Of a stretch of 64,000 nucleotides of DNA, positions 48,113 through 57,012 are shown in pieces. Source of the DNA: UBA9926 sp913064795 (GTDB lineage Bacteria > Pseudomonadota > Gammaproteobacteria > Pseudomonadales > Azotimanducaceae); the NCBI GenBank assembly GCA_045560765.1, contig JBJKZD010000010.1, positions 372,001 through 436,000 on the forward strand. Direction: 5' to 3'. Within the stretch, counting starts at the first letter, position 1. Each line of letters opens with the position of its first letter. The notes beneath the pieces are model-generated. The model worked only from the letters and a program-made list of their open reading frames with translations. It had not been told where the DNA came from and did no database searches. The position numbers were made by a program, and so were the translations under genes.

Positions 48113-50191
48113 ATGAATCATTTTTTTAGAGCTTTGATGTTGACAGTAGGGCTGCTGATCGTGCCCGTCAGTACCAATGGCCACGATGCGGTCTTCACGC
48201 TGGATATTGACGACAGCGGCGATGTCCAGCCCCTCTCTGACGGTCTGCTGATTTTGCGCCATCTCTTCGGTTTTTCCGGTGCGAGTTTGACCACGGGTGC
48301 GACCGGCGAGCAGGGCGCGCGCTCAGATCCTCAATTGATCGCAGCGTATCTCGATCAACATCGCGATCAACTCGATATTGATCTTGACGGAGAAGTGCGC
48401 CCTCTCACTGATGGACTGTTAATTCTTCGCTACCTGTTTGGATTTTCTGAAGCCGCTTTGACAGCGGGCGCCGTTGACGGACTGGCCACGCGTCAAACCA
48501 GCGCGGGGATAAAGGCTCACTTCACGACGATTTTAGATTCGGATGGTGATGGCATTGTTGATGCCTTGGACGATCGCAGCCCGCGGCTCACTGTGTTGGG
48601 AAATTCAGCGGTTGAAGTGGTTGTGGGCGCCGCTTACCTCGATGCAGGGGCGACTGCGACTGACGCAGAGGACGGTGATCTCACCAGTGAAATTGTCGTT
48701 TTCGGTTTAAGCGAGACTGACCTTCAAACCCCCGGCATTTATCGTGTTCGATTTGAGCTGACCGACAGCGGTGGCAATACTGTTTTTGCGGAACGTACCG
48801 TCACAGTAACATCGCCGGCCCAAACGTTGGGCGTCTTAAAGACGGGGACCTCAGCTCAAGATCCGCAAGCGCTTTTGGAAGAGGGCTTCGCGATTATTGG
48901 TGCCTTTGATGCGGGGATCAATTACAACTCTTGTGAAAATGATCAAGGCCAGGGATGCCCGAACATGGGGTGGTCGGTGGCGACTGATCCCGATCGTGGG
49001 TCCGTGTTAGAAGTCGGTCATTCTTCCTCCGCCGTTCACGCCGGGCTTTATATAAAAACGGGTGACACTGGGCCGATGAATCTCAGCGAGTTTGCTGGGG
49101 GCATTATTCAGTTTGATGTCAAAGTGATTTCGGGCGACCCGAGCATGACGATGAAAATCGACTGCGTCTATCCCTGTACATCGAATGATTATCGGCTTGC
49201 CGATGCCTCACAGGGTGTTTGGGTGACCTATGAAGTCCCCGTGGATACGCTAACAGATCGTGGCCTCGATCTTTGTCAAATCGATACTGGTCTCGTGATT
49301 TGGGCCGCTGAATTTACGGATACGACCTTCCAGTTAGACGCGGTGCAATGGATGGCGAATGAGACAGGGCCCTTAAATTCTCCTGACTGTCCTGAGCCGC
49401 TGCCGGCACCTGGCGCTGATTGGGTAAATCCTAATCTGGCTTCAGGGTATGAGGCGCCGACGAGTTATCAGGACCTTTCTCTTGCATGGTCTGATGAGTT
49501 CGAGGGGACCGCTCTCGATGCCGCCTATTGGAATGCAGAAGTGAACGGTGATGGAGGTGGTAATAATGAACTGCAGTACTACCGGTCCCAGAATGCTTAT
49601 TTGAGAGAGGGGCTTCTGGTCATTGAAGCACGGCGAGAAGATTTTGGGGGCAAGAACTACACGTCAGCGCGTCTGACCACCGAAGATAAATTTGAATTTA
49701 AATACGGCCGGATTGATATTCGAGCCGCTCTGCCGACAGGTCAGGGGCTTTGGCCAGCACTCTGGATGCTTGGCGCCAATTTTAAAGAGGTCGGCTGGCC
49801 CCGCAGCGGCGAGATCGACATCATGGAGCTTGTGGGGCAAGACAACGACCGGGTGTTCGGCACGGTGCATTGGGACAACAATGGCAGCAAAGCACAATAT
49901 CCGACCTCAGGTGGCGGCTTTGAAGTGAGTAATGGCGAAACGTTCAATAATCAGTATCACGTGTTTAGCTTGGCCTGGTCTGAATCAGGCTTGGAATGGT
50001 TTGTCGATGGTGAGCGCTATCAAACCTTTGATATCAATAACGGCGCAGGCCTCGATGCCTTTCGAAAAGCATTTTTCCTGATTTTCAATATTGCAGTGGG
50101 TGGTAATTTGCCTGGATCTCCGAATGACGACACCGAGTTTCCCCAGTACATGCATGTTGATTATGTGCGGGTCTATCAGCCCACGCCTTGA
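48113..50191 (+). CDS. Secreted multidomain GH16 endo-glucanase (laminarinase-like)
   Basis: A 692-residue exported enzyme. Order: signal peptide (residues 1-23, ALMLTVGLLIVPVSTNG), two calcium-binding repeats of dockerin/EF-hand style (near 28-58, DIDDSGDVQPLSDGLLILRHLFGF, and 82-112, DIDLDGEVRPLTDGLLILRYLFGF), then a DSDGDGIVDALDDRSPRL calcium segment and an Ig-like DUF5011 domain (about 145-238). A beta-sandwich region like a carbohydrate-binding module follows (240-430), and the GH16 catalytic domain fills 455-690. The ExDxxE active site is GEIDIMELVG near 566-572, with the two catalytic glutamates. WPALWMLG and WDNNGSKAQYP are typical of laminarin-cleaving GH16. The likely substrate is beta-1,3-glucan. 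Confidence 0.9.
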   Translation: MNHFFRALMLTVGLLIVPVSTNGHDAVFTLDIDDSGDVQPLSDGLLILRHLFGFSGASLTTGATGEQGARSDPQLIAAYLDQHRDQLDIDLDGEVRPLTDGLLILRYLFGFSEAALTAGAVDGLATRQTSAGIKAHFTTILDSDGDGIVDALDDRSPRLTVLGNSAVEVVVGAAYLDAGATATDAEDGDLTSEIVVFGLSETDLQTPGIYRVRFELTDSGGNTVFAERTVTVTSPAQTLGVLKTGTSAQDPQALLEEGFAIIGAFDAGINYNSCENDQGQGCPNMGWSVATDPDRGSVLEVGHSSSAVHAGLYIKTGDTGPMNLSEFAGGIIQFDVKVISGDPSMTMKIDCVYPCTSNDYRLADASQGVWVTYEVPVDTLTDRGLDLCQIDTGLVIWAAEFTDTTFQLDAVQWMANETGPLNSPDCPEPLPAPGADWVNPNLASGYEAPTSYQDLSLAWSDEFEGTALDAAYWNAEVNGDGGGNNELQYYRSQNAYLREGLLVIEARREDFGGKNYTSARLTTEDKFEFKYGRIDIRAALPTGQGLWPALWMLGANFKEVGWPRSGEIDIMELVGQDNDRVFGTVHWDNNGSKAQYPTSGGGFEVSNGETFNNQYHVFSLAWSESGLEWFVDGERYQTFDINNGAGLDAFRKAFFLIFNIAVGGNLPGSPNDDTEFPQYMHVDYVRVYQPTP

Positions 50192-50304
50192 TTGGGTCCA
50201 GGTTGGCGTGCCGTAGCACGGCCTACTCCAGGGTTGGGGTTACCTGCTTGCCTCGCATGAGGGTTTGCTCTAGTTTGTGGGTTGAGCACCTTGAGGAGAA
50301 AAGC

Positions 50305-51564
50305 ATGAGCGAAGCACGGGTAGAAGACTTGGATCTCGCGCAGATCGATGTCAGCGATCCACAGCTCTATCTTAATGACAATTGGGGGGCATATTTTGCG
50401 CGGTTGCGGGCCGAGGCGCCGGTCCACTTCCAAGAAAACAGCCCCACCGGGCCCTACTGGTCCGTCAGCGCTCATGCCTTGATTAAAGAAGTCGATACCA
50501 ATCATCAGGTTTTTTCATCCGCTGATGGCATCGCGATTGCTGATACGCCCCCGGAAAGCGCGGTTGCAGAGGGTGAAATCGTGATCGAAAACTTCATCGC
50601 GATGGACCCTCCGGATCATGATCGCCAAAGAGCGGCGGTGTCACCCTCGGTTGCCCCCAGTAATCTTGCGAATTTTGAACCTCTGATTCGTGAACGGGTG
50701 GTGGACATATTGAGCCATCTCCCGATCAATGAAACCTTCGACTGGGTTGATCGAGTCTCGGTGGAACTTACCGCCCGCATGCTCGCGACCTTGTTTGATT
50801 TTCCCTATGAGGATCGACGCAAACTGATTTATTGGTCAGACATCACCACGGATACCCCTGAGCTCACCGGCGGGGAAATCCTTGATTGGGAACAGCGCAA
50901 AGCTGATCTCATGGAATGTGCGGGAACCTTTATGGGGTTGTGGCAACAGCGCGCCTCGATGCCGCCCAAGTTTGACCTGATCTCGATGATGGCGCATGGC
51001 AAAGACACCCAGGCGATGGCCGAAAACCCCATGCTTTTTTTGGGCAATATTTTGCTACTGATTGTGGGGGGCAATGACACGACGCGAAATAGCATTTCTG
51101 GCGGAGTGCTTGCGCTCAATCAGTTTCCTGACCAATATCAACTGCTGATGGATCGGCCCGAGCTCATCCCAAATATGGTGTCAGAAATGATTCGCTGGCA
51201 GACGCCGGTGATTCATATGCGCCGGCGAGCGCTTGAGGATTACAGACTGGGAGATGCGCAGATTAAGAAGGGCGATAAAGTCGTGATGTGGTATCTATCT
51301 GGTAATCGCGATGAATCCGTCTTTCCGGATGCTGACCGGTTAATCATCGATCGGCCTAATGCGCGAGCGCATGTGGCGTTTGGCTTTGGTGTCCATCGCT
51401 GTATGGGTAATCGCCTGGCTGAAATGCAGCTACGCGTTCTGTGGGAAGAAATTCACGCGCGCTTTGAAGCCATTGAGGTGGTGGGGCCGGCAGAGCGTAA
51501 CCCCAATAACTTTATTCGGGGGATTAAATCTTTGCCCGTGCAGCTTCGACCCCGGGCCCGGTGA
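50305..51564 (+). CDS. Cytochrome P450, CYP153-like
   Basis: A 419-residue soluble P450. I start at ATG 50305, which has GAGGAG upstream; the longer frame from 50188 is not needed. The I-helix has VGGNDTTRNSISGGVLALNQFP (about residue 252 onward), the ExxR is in SEMIRWQTPVIHMRR, and the haem-binding loop is FGFGVHRCMGNRLAEMQLRVLWEEI with Cys near residue 365. The wording (MRRRALEDYRLGD, NPNNFIRGIKSLPV, RWQTPV, and SVELTARMLATLFDFPYEDRRKL) resembles CYP153, known for terminal hydroxylation of alkanes and fatty acids. Its ferredoxin and reductase are not in this window, unlike many CYP153 operons. Confidence 0.9.
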   Translation: MSEARVEDLDLAQIDVSDPQLYLNDNWGAYFARLRAEAPVHFQENSPTGPYWSVSAHALIKEVDTNHQVFSSADGIAIADTPPESAVAEGEIVIENFIAMDPPDHDRQRAAVSPSVAPSNLANFEPLIRERVVDILSHLPINETFDWVDRVSVELTARMLATLFDFPYEDRRKLIYWSDITTDTPELTGGEILDWEQRKADLMECAGTFMGLWQQRASMPPKFDLISMMAHGKDTQAMAENPMLFLGNILLLIVGGNDTTRNSISGGVLALNQFPDQYQLLMDRPELIPNMVSEMIRWQTPVIHMRRRALEDYRLGDAQIKKGDKVVMWYLSGNRDESVFPDADRLIIDRPNARAHVAFGFGVHRCMGNRLAEMQLRVLWEEIHARFEAIEVVGPAERNPNNFIRGIKSLPVQLRPRAR

Positions 51565-51623
51565 TCGCTCGGACGCACCCTTGCAGGGGCGGCCGATGGC
51601 GGCGCTGATGCAGTGACAAGCAC

Positions 51624-53747
51624 TCAATCAAGATGATCAATAATAAAAGCGTACTCTAGGGCTGTTTTTCGGTATCGCTCGTACCGGCCTGTTGAACCGC
51701 TGTGTCCTGTTTTCATATCAATATCCAACAACAGGTCGTGGTCATCGGTCTTGAGGCGTCGTAATCGCGAGACCCACTTCACCGGCTCGAAGTATTGCAC
51801 CTGTGAATCATGCAGCCCGGTTGTGACGAGCATGTGAGGGTAGGGCTGAGCTTTGACCTGATCATAGGGTGAGTAACTCAGCATATATTGATAGTCGTCG
51901 GGGTTGTTTGGATTACCCCATTCGCGATATTCGCCGGTCGTCAGTGGAATTGTCTCATCGAGCATTGTAGTGACCACGTCCACAAAAGGTACATGGGCAA
52001 TAATGCCTTGATAGCGCTGGGGCGCTTCATTGGCGATGACGCCCATCAAGAGTCCGCCTGCCGATCCTCCAGCGGCAAACAATCGATCGCCATCGGCCAA
52101 TCCCTGATCAACCAGAAAATTGGACCCATCGACAAAGTCGTTAAACGTATTTTTTTTCTGTTTGAGCCGACCGGCTTCATACCAAGGGCGACCGAGTTCC
52201 TGACCGCCTCGAACATGGATAATCGCGTACATAAATCCACGATCAAGCAGTGACAGGATGGATGACCTAAAATACGCGCCGGTTGAGTAGCCATAAGAGC
52301 CGTAAGCATACAAATAGGCAGGCCTGGGTCGCTTTTGCTCAGACTGCTTGTAGACCAGAGAAATGGGCACTTGTTGGCCATCCCTGGCGGCGAAGGTGAG
52401 ATATTCAGTCTTGTAATGATCTTGATTAAACCCCCCAGCAATCCTTTGCTGCTTCAGCACCTGGGTATCCCCGGTGCTCGTATCATATTCGACGGTTGCA
52501 TCCGGAGACCGCAGGCTCGAGATTTCGTAGCGGACTAATGGGCTGTCGGCTCTGGGGTTGGCAGATAGGCTTAGGGTTGCTGGCATGTCGGTCACTGGAA
52601 TCTGCCGGATCGCCTGACCCGTCTTGTCGTAGATCATCAAACGCGCCGCCCCGGCTTTCATTTCTTGGGTGACCAAGTGACCAGAGAAAACTTCGAAGTC
52701 TTCAATCAAGACATCGGTCCTGCCTTCGATCAAACTCTCCCATTGGCTTCGATCGGCTGAATCTTTTAGTGGAACCTGCATCAATCGAAAATTTTCGGCT
52801 TCCCAATTGGTGAGAATATAGAGCTGGTCACCGAGATGCCGTACCCGATACTCATGGCCGGCTAGTCGATTTAGGACCGCCTTCGGTGCTGCAAGCGGTT
52901 CTGAGCGAGGTATCAGCAGAACCTCCGAACTCTCTGTACTACTGGCAATGATGTAGATGAAGCGATCACTGCGGCTTTCGGTGAGCCAAAGCGAGTAGGT
53001 GTTATCGAGTTCCTCATAGACCAAGGTGTCGAGGGTCTGGGGGGTTCCAACTTTGTGGCGATAGACGGCGTTGCCGAGCAGTGTTTGTGGATGTTTCTTA
53101 ATATAAAAAAGATAGTCACCACCCGCGCTCCAAGCGATTGATGACGAAGCGCCCGTGATCTCGTCATCGAGATCAGTTTGGGAATTGATCTGTCTTATTT
53201 TTATCGTATAGATGCGGCGACTGACTCGGTCTTCGGCAAAGGCAACATAGCGTTCGTCTGGGCTGATCACCCAGTTTTGTACGCTGAAGTAATCTGCGTT
53301 TTGAGCGAGTTGGTTCACGTTGAGTACGATCTCATGATTGGGATCTTCCGGGTCCTTAAAGCGTTTATAGATGGGGTGCTCAGAGCCCTCCTCGAAGGCC
53401 CGATAGTACCAATGCTCACCATTTTGAACCGGCACGCTGCTGTCTCTTGCAGGTAACCTCTGGGTAATTTCTTCAAACAATGTAGTCTGCAAATCTTCAG
53501 TGCCTGCAAGCATGGCCTGGGTGTAGGCATTTTCGGCTTCAAGCAATGCCAGCATTTCCGGATCTGAGCGGGTGTCATCTCGAATCCAATAGAACTCATC
53601 GACTCTGCGGGTGTCTCCCGCACCGAGCTGGGTGGTGATTTGTTTCGCAACCGGAGGCTGGGGTGCTGTTTTGGTCTGGACTGTTTCAGAACTGCAGCCA
53701 GCAAGCTGGCTGGCGAGGAAAAAAAGGATGAACAATAACAGTGGCAT
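51624..53747 (-). CDS. Oligopeptidase B-like prolyl oligopeptidase (S9A) with lipobox
   Basis: A 707-residue serine peptidase. The N-terminus is a lipoprotein signal (LLLFILFFLASQLAGCSS) with lipobox LAGC, so it should be anchored to the periplasmic side of a membrane; the E. coli oligopeptidase B is cytosolic. A seven-bladed propeller fills residues 60-400. The hydrolase domain carries RGGQELGRPWYEAGRL, nucleophile elbow FAAGGSAGGLLMG with Ser near 561, catalytic Asp in GLHDSQVQYFEPVKW and His in KTGHSGSTGRY. Substrates are probably basic-residue peptides, as for oligopeptidase B; P1 preference is inferred. It is single and divergent from the DUF1538 gene. Confidence 0.9.
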   Translation of the reverse strand: MPLLLFILFFLASQLAGCSSETVQTKTAPQPPVAKQITTQLGAGDTRRVDEFYWIRDDTRSDPEMLALLEAENAYTQAMLAGTEDLQTTLFEEITQRLPARDSSVPVQNGEHWYYRAFEEGSEHPIYKRFKDPEDPNHEIVLNVNQLAQNADYFSVQNWVISPDERYVAFAEDRVSRRIYTIKIRQINSQTDLDDEITGASSSIAWSAGGDYLFYIKKHPQTLLGNAVYRHKVGTPQTLDTLVYEELDNTYSLWLTESRSDRFIYIIASSTESSEVLLIPRSEPLAAPKAVLNRLAGHEYRVRHLGDQLYILTNWEAENFRLMQVPLKDSADRSQWESLIEGRTDVLIEDFEVFSGHLVTQEMKAGAARLMIYDKTGQAIRQIPVTDMPATLSLSANPRADSPLVRYEISSLRSPDATVEYDTSTGDTQVLKQQRIAGGFNQDHYKTEYLTFAARDGQQVPISLVYKQSEQKRPRPAYLYAYGSYGYSTGAYFRSSILSLLDRGFMYAIIHVRGGQELGRPWYEAGRLKQKKNTFNDFVDGSNFLVDQGLADGDRLFAAGGSAGGLLMGVIANEAPQRYQGIIAHVPFVDVVTTMLDETIPLTTGEYREWGNPNNPDDYQYMLSYSPYDQVKAQPYPHMLVTTGLHDSQVQYFEPVKWVSRLRRLKTDDHDLLLDIDMKTGHSGSTGRYERYRKTALEYAFIIDHLD

Positions 53748-54149
53748 GTGAATTCCTGTGGAGATTGGATCGTTTAAGAAAGCTTCACCGTCTTGGGTTA
53801 CGCTTCAGGTTGAGGGTATTGATGTCAGGTTCCCGAGTGAAGCGTGGCTTTGGCTGCACAGTAACATACTATCCCTGTCCATAAATGCGAAAGCCTTGAG
53901 GGCCGCTCAAGGATCTCATCAGCCCGCTCAGAGCTGCGCTGATAGACCGAGGTTTGGAGTGCTCAAAAAAATCTGATGCTGCCTCAACCGCGCGTCAAAC
54001 CGCACCGGTCCAAATAACAACGACCAGGCGGCATTTTAGGGTGCAAGGGTCGTAGAGTGCGGTTGAGGGGGCATTTAAGTATCAAAGTTAGGTTTTTTGC
54101 TCTAAATCGGTTAGTTTCTGAATAGTTTCATTTTTTTGGGGACTTGCTT
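53748..54149. other. Divergent intergenic region before DUF1538 gene
   Basis: 402 bases between oppositely oriented genes. The AT-rich stretch 54060-54145 (TTGCTC at about 54099, GAATAGT near 54119) could hold a plus-strand promoter but the match is weak. No repeats or genes seen. Confidence 0.4.
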
Positions 54150-55886
54150 ATGCGCTATTCAGATTATTTGAATGCAGTGACATTTCACCACAAAACAATC
54201 AGCTACAATGTGCTGGCTCCAAAGGTTGATCCGGCAGATGGGCCAAAGCAACAGCGGGTTGAAATCTCTTTAAAACAGTCGTTGGCGCTTGTAGGCCCTT
54301 ATTGCGGGACCCGGATCATGGAGCAAGTAAAAGCGGTGGTGCCTTTGGCTGCGTACCTCTGTCTTTTTCAGATGCTTATTTTGCGGCATCCGATTGACTC
54401 GGCACTGATGCTTGCGGGTGGATTAATCGCGGTCATCGTCGGGCTCGCAGTGTTTATGGAGGGCCTGAGCACAGGGCTGATGCCGTTTGGCACGATTATC
54501 GGAGATAATTTGCCGAAGAAGGCCTCGATGACTGTTGTTTTGATCATCATTGGCATCTTGGGCGTCGGCGTCACCTTTGCAGAACCTGCCATTGGTGCTT
54601 TGCAAGCCTTTGGTTCCTCGGTTGATGTCAACGCAGCTCCCTACCTCTATGAGCTGCTCAATAACTGGACGCTCCAGCTGGTCTTGATGGTAGGGGCTGG
54701 GGTCGGTCTCGCCGCCATCTTAGGGACGGTTCGGTTTGTGCGAGGTTGGTCACTCAAACCAATGATTTACAGTGCGCTGGTCCCTGTCATGGCGTTAACG
54801 GGTTATGCGTGGCTCGACCCTGATCTTCGATCAATTCTAGGGCTTGCTTGGGATTGCGGCGCGGTGACCACCGGCCCTGTTACGGTGCCTTTGGTACTTT
54901 CCTTGGGTATCGGTATTGCCAATGCCGCAGGCAAGGGGGAGTCCTCTTTATCTGGTTTTGGTGTTGTGACGATGGCCTCGCTTTTTCCAATTTTGGCGGT
55001 ACTGATTCTCGCTATTTTTCTTTCTTTCACGGTCACGCCGGATGAAATTAGAGCGGCGGCGGCCGTGTCGACGGGTGGGGTTGCTGCAACCGCTACCGTC
55101 TGGGACCAAACACCCTTGATTGAAATCGTGACTGGGGTCAGGGCCATTTTACCGTTAGTGCTGTTTTTGATGTTTGTGTTGTTTGTGATTTTGAAATCCA
55201 AACTCCCGAATCGCATGGTAACGCTCTATGGCCTGACGCTTTCGATTGTTGGTATGTGTATCTTTAACGTTGGCTTAACCTACGGTCTGGGGGCGATTGG
55301 TGCCCAAACTGGAGGTGTATTACCTGCAGCCTTCATGGAGCTACCGGTCAGTCAATTCTCGCCGATCTATCCTGAATTGGTTGGCATCATCATTGTGATT
55401 GCATTCGCATTTTTACTTGGTTTTGGGGCAACACTGGCCGAGCCCGCCCTCAACGCTCTTGGGCTGACGGTACAAACTCTGACTAATGGTGCTTTTAAGA
55501 AATCGATGTTGATGTACAGCGTTGCCAGCGGTGTAGCGGTGGGTATTTCCTTGGGAATCGCGAAACTGGTCCTTGGGTTCGATCTGGCGACCGTGCTGAT
55601 TCCGCTTTACTTACTCGGTGTTGTCTTGACCTATTTTTCAACCGAAGAGTTTGTGAATGTTGCCTGGGATAGCGCAGGTGTCACCACAGGTCCAGTTACG
55701 GTACCCCTAGTGTTGGCAATGGGACTCGGGCTTGGCTCGGCGGTCTCGGCGGTGGAAGGCTTTGGTATTTTGTCATTGGCAAGCATTTGCCCAATTCTTG
55801 CGGTACTCACTATGGGATTGACGATTCAGTTTTTGAATAAGAGACAGTCGGTGGAACCATCAAACGTAACGGAGGCGTTGATATGA
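54150..55886 (+). CDS. DUF1538 membrane transporter-like protein (two repeats)
   Basis: A 578-residue integral membrane protein that I assign to DUF1538. ATG 54150 follows TTTGGGGAC; the TTG at 54144 is less likely. Two homologous halves of about 250 residues are visible: the pair GVTFAEPAIGALQAFGSS and GATLAEPALNALGLTVQTL, and the pair WDCGAVTTGPVTVPLVLSLG and WDSAGVTTGPVTVPLVLAMG. About ten to twelve helices are expected. Repeated amphipathic signatures with AEPA and TTGPVTVPLVL look like an internally duplicated pore or carrier. The gene shares an ATGA overlap with a PII-like regulator and a second small PII-like gene, so membrane transport controlled by metabolite sensing is the natural hypothesis. 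The substrate is not established. A broken antiporter relic follows downstream. Confidence 0.85.
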   Translation: MRYSDYLNAVTFHHKTISYNVLAPKVDPADGPKQQRVEISLKQSLALVGPYCGTRIMEQVKAVVPLAAYLCLFQMLILRHPIDSALMLAGGLIAVIVGLAVFMEGLSTGLMPFGTIIGDNLPKKASMTVVLIIIGILGVGVTFAEPAIGALQAFGSSVDVNAAPYLYELLNNWTLQLVLMVGAGVGLAAILGTVRFVRGWSLKPMIYSALVPVMALTGYAWLDPDLRSILGLAWDCGAVTTGPVTVPLVLSLGIGIANAAGKGESSLSGFGVVTMASLFPILAVLILAIFLSFTVTPDEIRAAAAVSTGGVAATATVWDQTPLIEIVTGVRAILPLVLFLMFVLFVILKSKLPNRMVTLYGLTLSIVGMCIFNVGLTYGLGAIGAQTGGVLPAAFMELPVSQFSPIYPELVGIIIVIAFAFLLGFGATLAEPALNALGLTVQTLTNGAFKKSMLMYSVASGVAVGISLGIAKLVLGFDLATVLIPLYLLGVVLTYFSTEEFVNVAWDSAGVTTGPVTVPLVLAMGLGLGSAVSAVEGFGILSLASICPILAVLTMGLTIQFLNKRQSVEPSNVTEALI

Positions 55887-56239
55887 ACGAACGTAGCATT
55901 ACTTATTTATCCGATGCATTTCTGATTACTTGTGTGCTTCAAAAGGATTTAGCAGACGACGTGCTGTTGGCAGCAAAAAATATTGGGGCGCAGGGCGCGA
56001 CGATCAGTTACGCGCGTGGAACCGGTATTCGCGAACGTATGGGCCTTCTGGGTGTAACCGTTGATGAGCAGAAGGAAGTGATTCGGATCATCGTTTCTGA
56101 AGAGCAGTCCAATTTAGTCTTTGAGGCGATGTATCTAGCGGGCAAGCTAGATACTCCGGGGATGGGCATTATGTACATGGTCAGGCTCGATCGTGTTGCG
56201 ACCTATGTCCCAGCCACAATTTTAAACGCCGCCAGCTAG
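55883..56239 (+). CDS. PII-like regulatory protein A
   Basis: A 118-residue small protein, coupled by ATGA to the DUF1538 gene. The sequence starts ITYLSDAFLITCVLQKDLADDVLLAAKNIGAQGATISYARGTGIRERMGLLG and ends with VTVDEQKEVIRIIVSEEQSNLVFEAMYLAGKLDTPGMGIMYMVRLDRVATYVP. The beta-alpha-beta pattern and the final GKLDTPGMGIMY segment (compare G-K.-G-x-GKIFV in PII) are typical of PII-fold proteins. The expected uridylylation tyrosine loop is shortened to the RGTGIRERMGL segment, so it is PII-like rather than GlnB. It probably senses a nucleotide or other ligand and gates the DUF1538 protein; that is inferred. Confidence 0.78.
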   Translation: MNERSITYLSDAFLITCVLQKDLADDVLLAAKNIGAQGATISYARGTGIRERMGLLGVTVDEQKEVIRIIVSEEQSNLVFEAMYLAGKLDTPGMGIMYMVRLDRVATYVPATILNAAS

Positions 56240-56248
56240 GGGATCGTG

Positions 56249-56542
56249 ATGCAAGTTGAAATCGGAGCGTTGGTCCATAAAGACTGTGGTCAAGCGGTGC
56301 TTGATGCGATGCAAAATACCGAGGGGGTCGCTGCTATTTTTATAGAAACGGGGCGATCCAATGATCTCTTTGACGACCGCCAATTTGGAGAATTCGGCGA
56401 ATCAGCGATTGTCACTATTATGGCGGACGAAAGTCATCGGGAATCAGTGTTCCAGGAACTATATGCGGCGTGTGATTTACATGACCGCGCTCGGGGACTT
56501 ATTTTTATGACGGAACCCGTTTTGCGCACCAGTCTTTCGTGA
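56249..56542 (+). CDS. PII-like small protein B (second copy)
   Basis: A 97-residue protein starting at ATG 56249 (a GTG lies three bases before), with AGGGG at suitable spacing. Alternating strands and helices: MQVEIGALVHKDCGQAVLDAMQNTEGVAAIFIETGRSNDLF..., then AIVTIMADESHRESVFQELYAACDLHDRARGLIFMTE. The pattern again matches a ferredoxin-like/PII fold, with a short acidic loop DDRQFGEFGE in place of the T-loop. It is a divergent partner of the first PII-like protein, seven bases further downstream, and probably forms part of one regulatory complex. Fold assignment is moderate, function inferred. Confidence 0.6.
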   Translation: MQVEIGALVHKDCGQAVLDAMQNTEGVAAIFIETGRSNDLFDDRQFGEFGESAIVTIMADESHRESVFQELYAACDLHDRARGLIFMTEPVLRTSLS

Positions 56543-56645
56543 AGCGTGTGATTGATGGATGGAGGATGGATCGGTGAATTGACGGATGTATTTGATATAA
56601 GCCCTGAGGTATGACTTTAAGGCGTTCTAATTGGAAGTCTGGATG

Positions 56646-57010
56646 TTGGTTGATGTCATCTCAGGACTGCTGGCAACGGCAGGGTTATTGTGCCCTTATC
56701 TCAAGCAATCAAGGTGCCCTACGCTGTCATTCTTGCCGGATTGGGTCTTTTAATTGGATCTTTTAATAGGCGCAATGGGACAAATTTTCGTCATAGATGG
56801 GGCCGACTCTCTTCAGAACTAGACCAGTATTGCAACATCGCTGATGTTATCCTCAGAAATTATTCTTTCTCTTTTTCTCCCTGTGCTTGTTTTCGAAGCA
56901 GCCCTGTCGTTCAATGCGTGGCGCTTGATGGGCGATGTGGGCGTTGTCAAATTTGCTCCTCTGATGTCGATGTTCAAGGCACCAGTATCAAAGTGCCCGG
57001 GCGGCGAAAA
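56646..57010 (+). pseudogene. NhaP-like cation:proton antiporter relic (frameshifted, truncated)
   Basis: Pieces of a CPA1/NhaP antiporter N-terminus appear in different frames. Frame one: LVDVISGLLATAGLLCPYL. Frame two: AIKVPYAVILAGLGLLIG, the typical first helix region with a VPY/IPY signature. Frame three: MLSSEIILSLFLPVLVFEAALSFNAWRLM, which matches the conserved LPpLLFEAAL element of NhaP. At least two frameshifts separate them and the sequence stops after about 120 residues of a 400-600 residue family. It lies between the PII-like genes and the convergent molybdenum-hydroxylase gene. This is a clear but strongly decayed relic. Confidence 0.65.
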
Positions 57011-57012
57011 AT

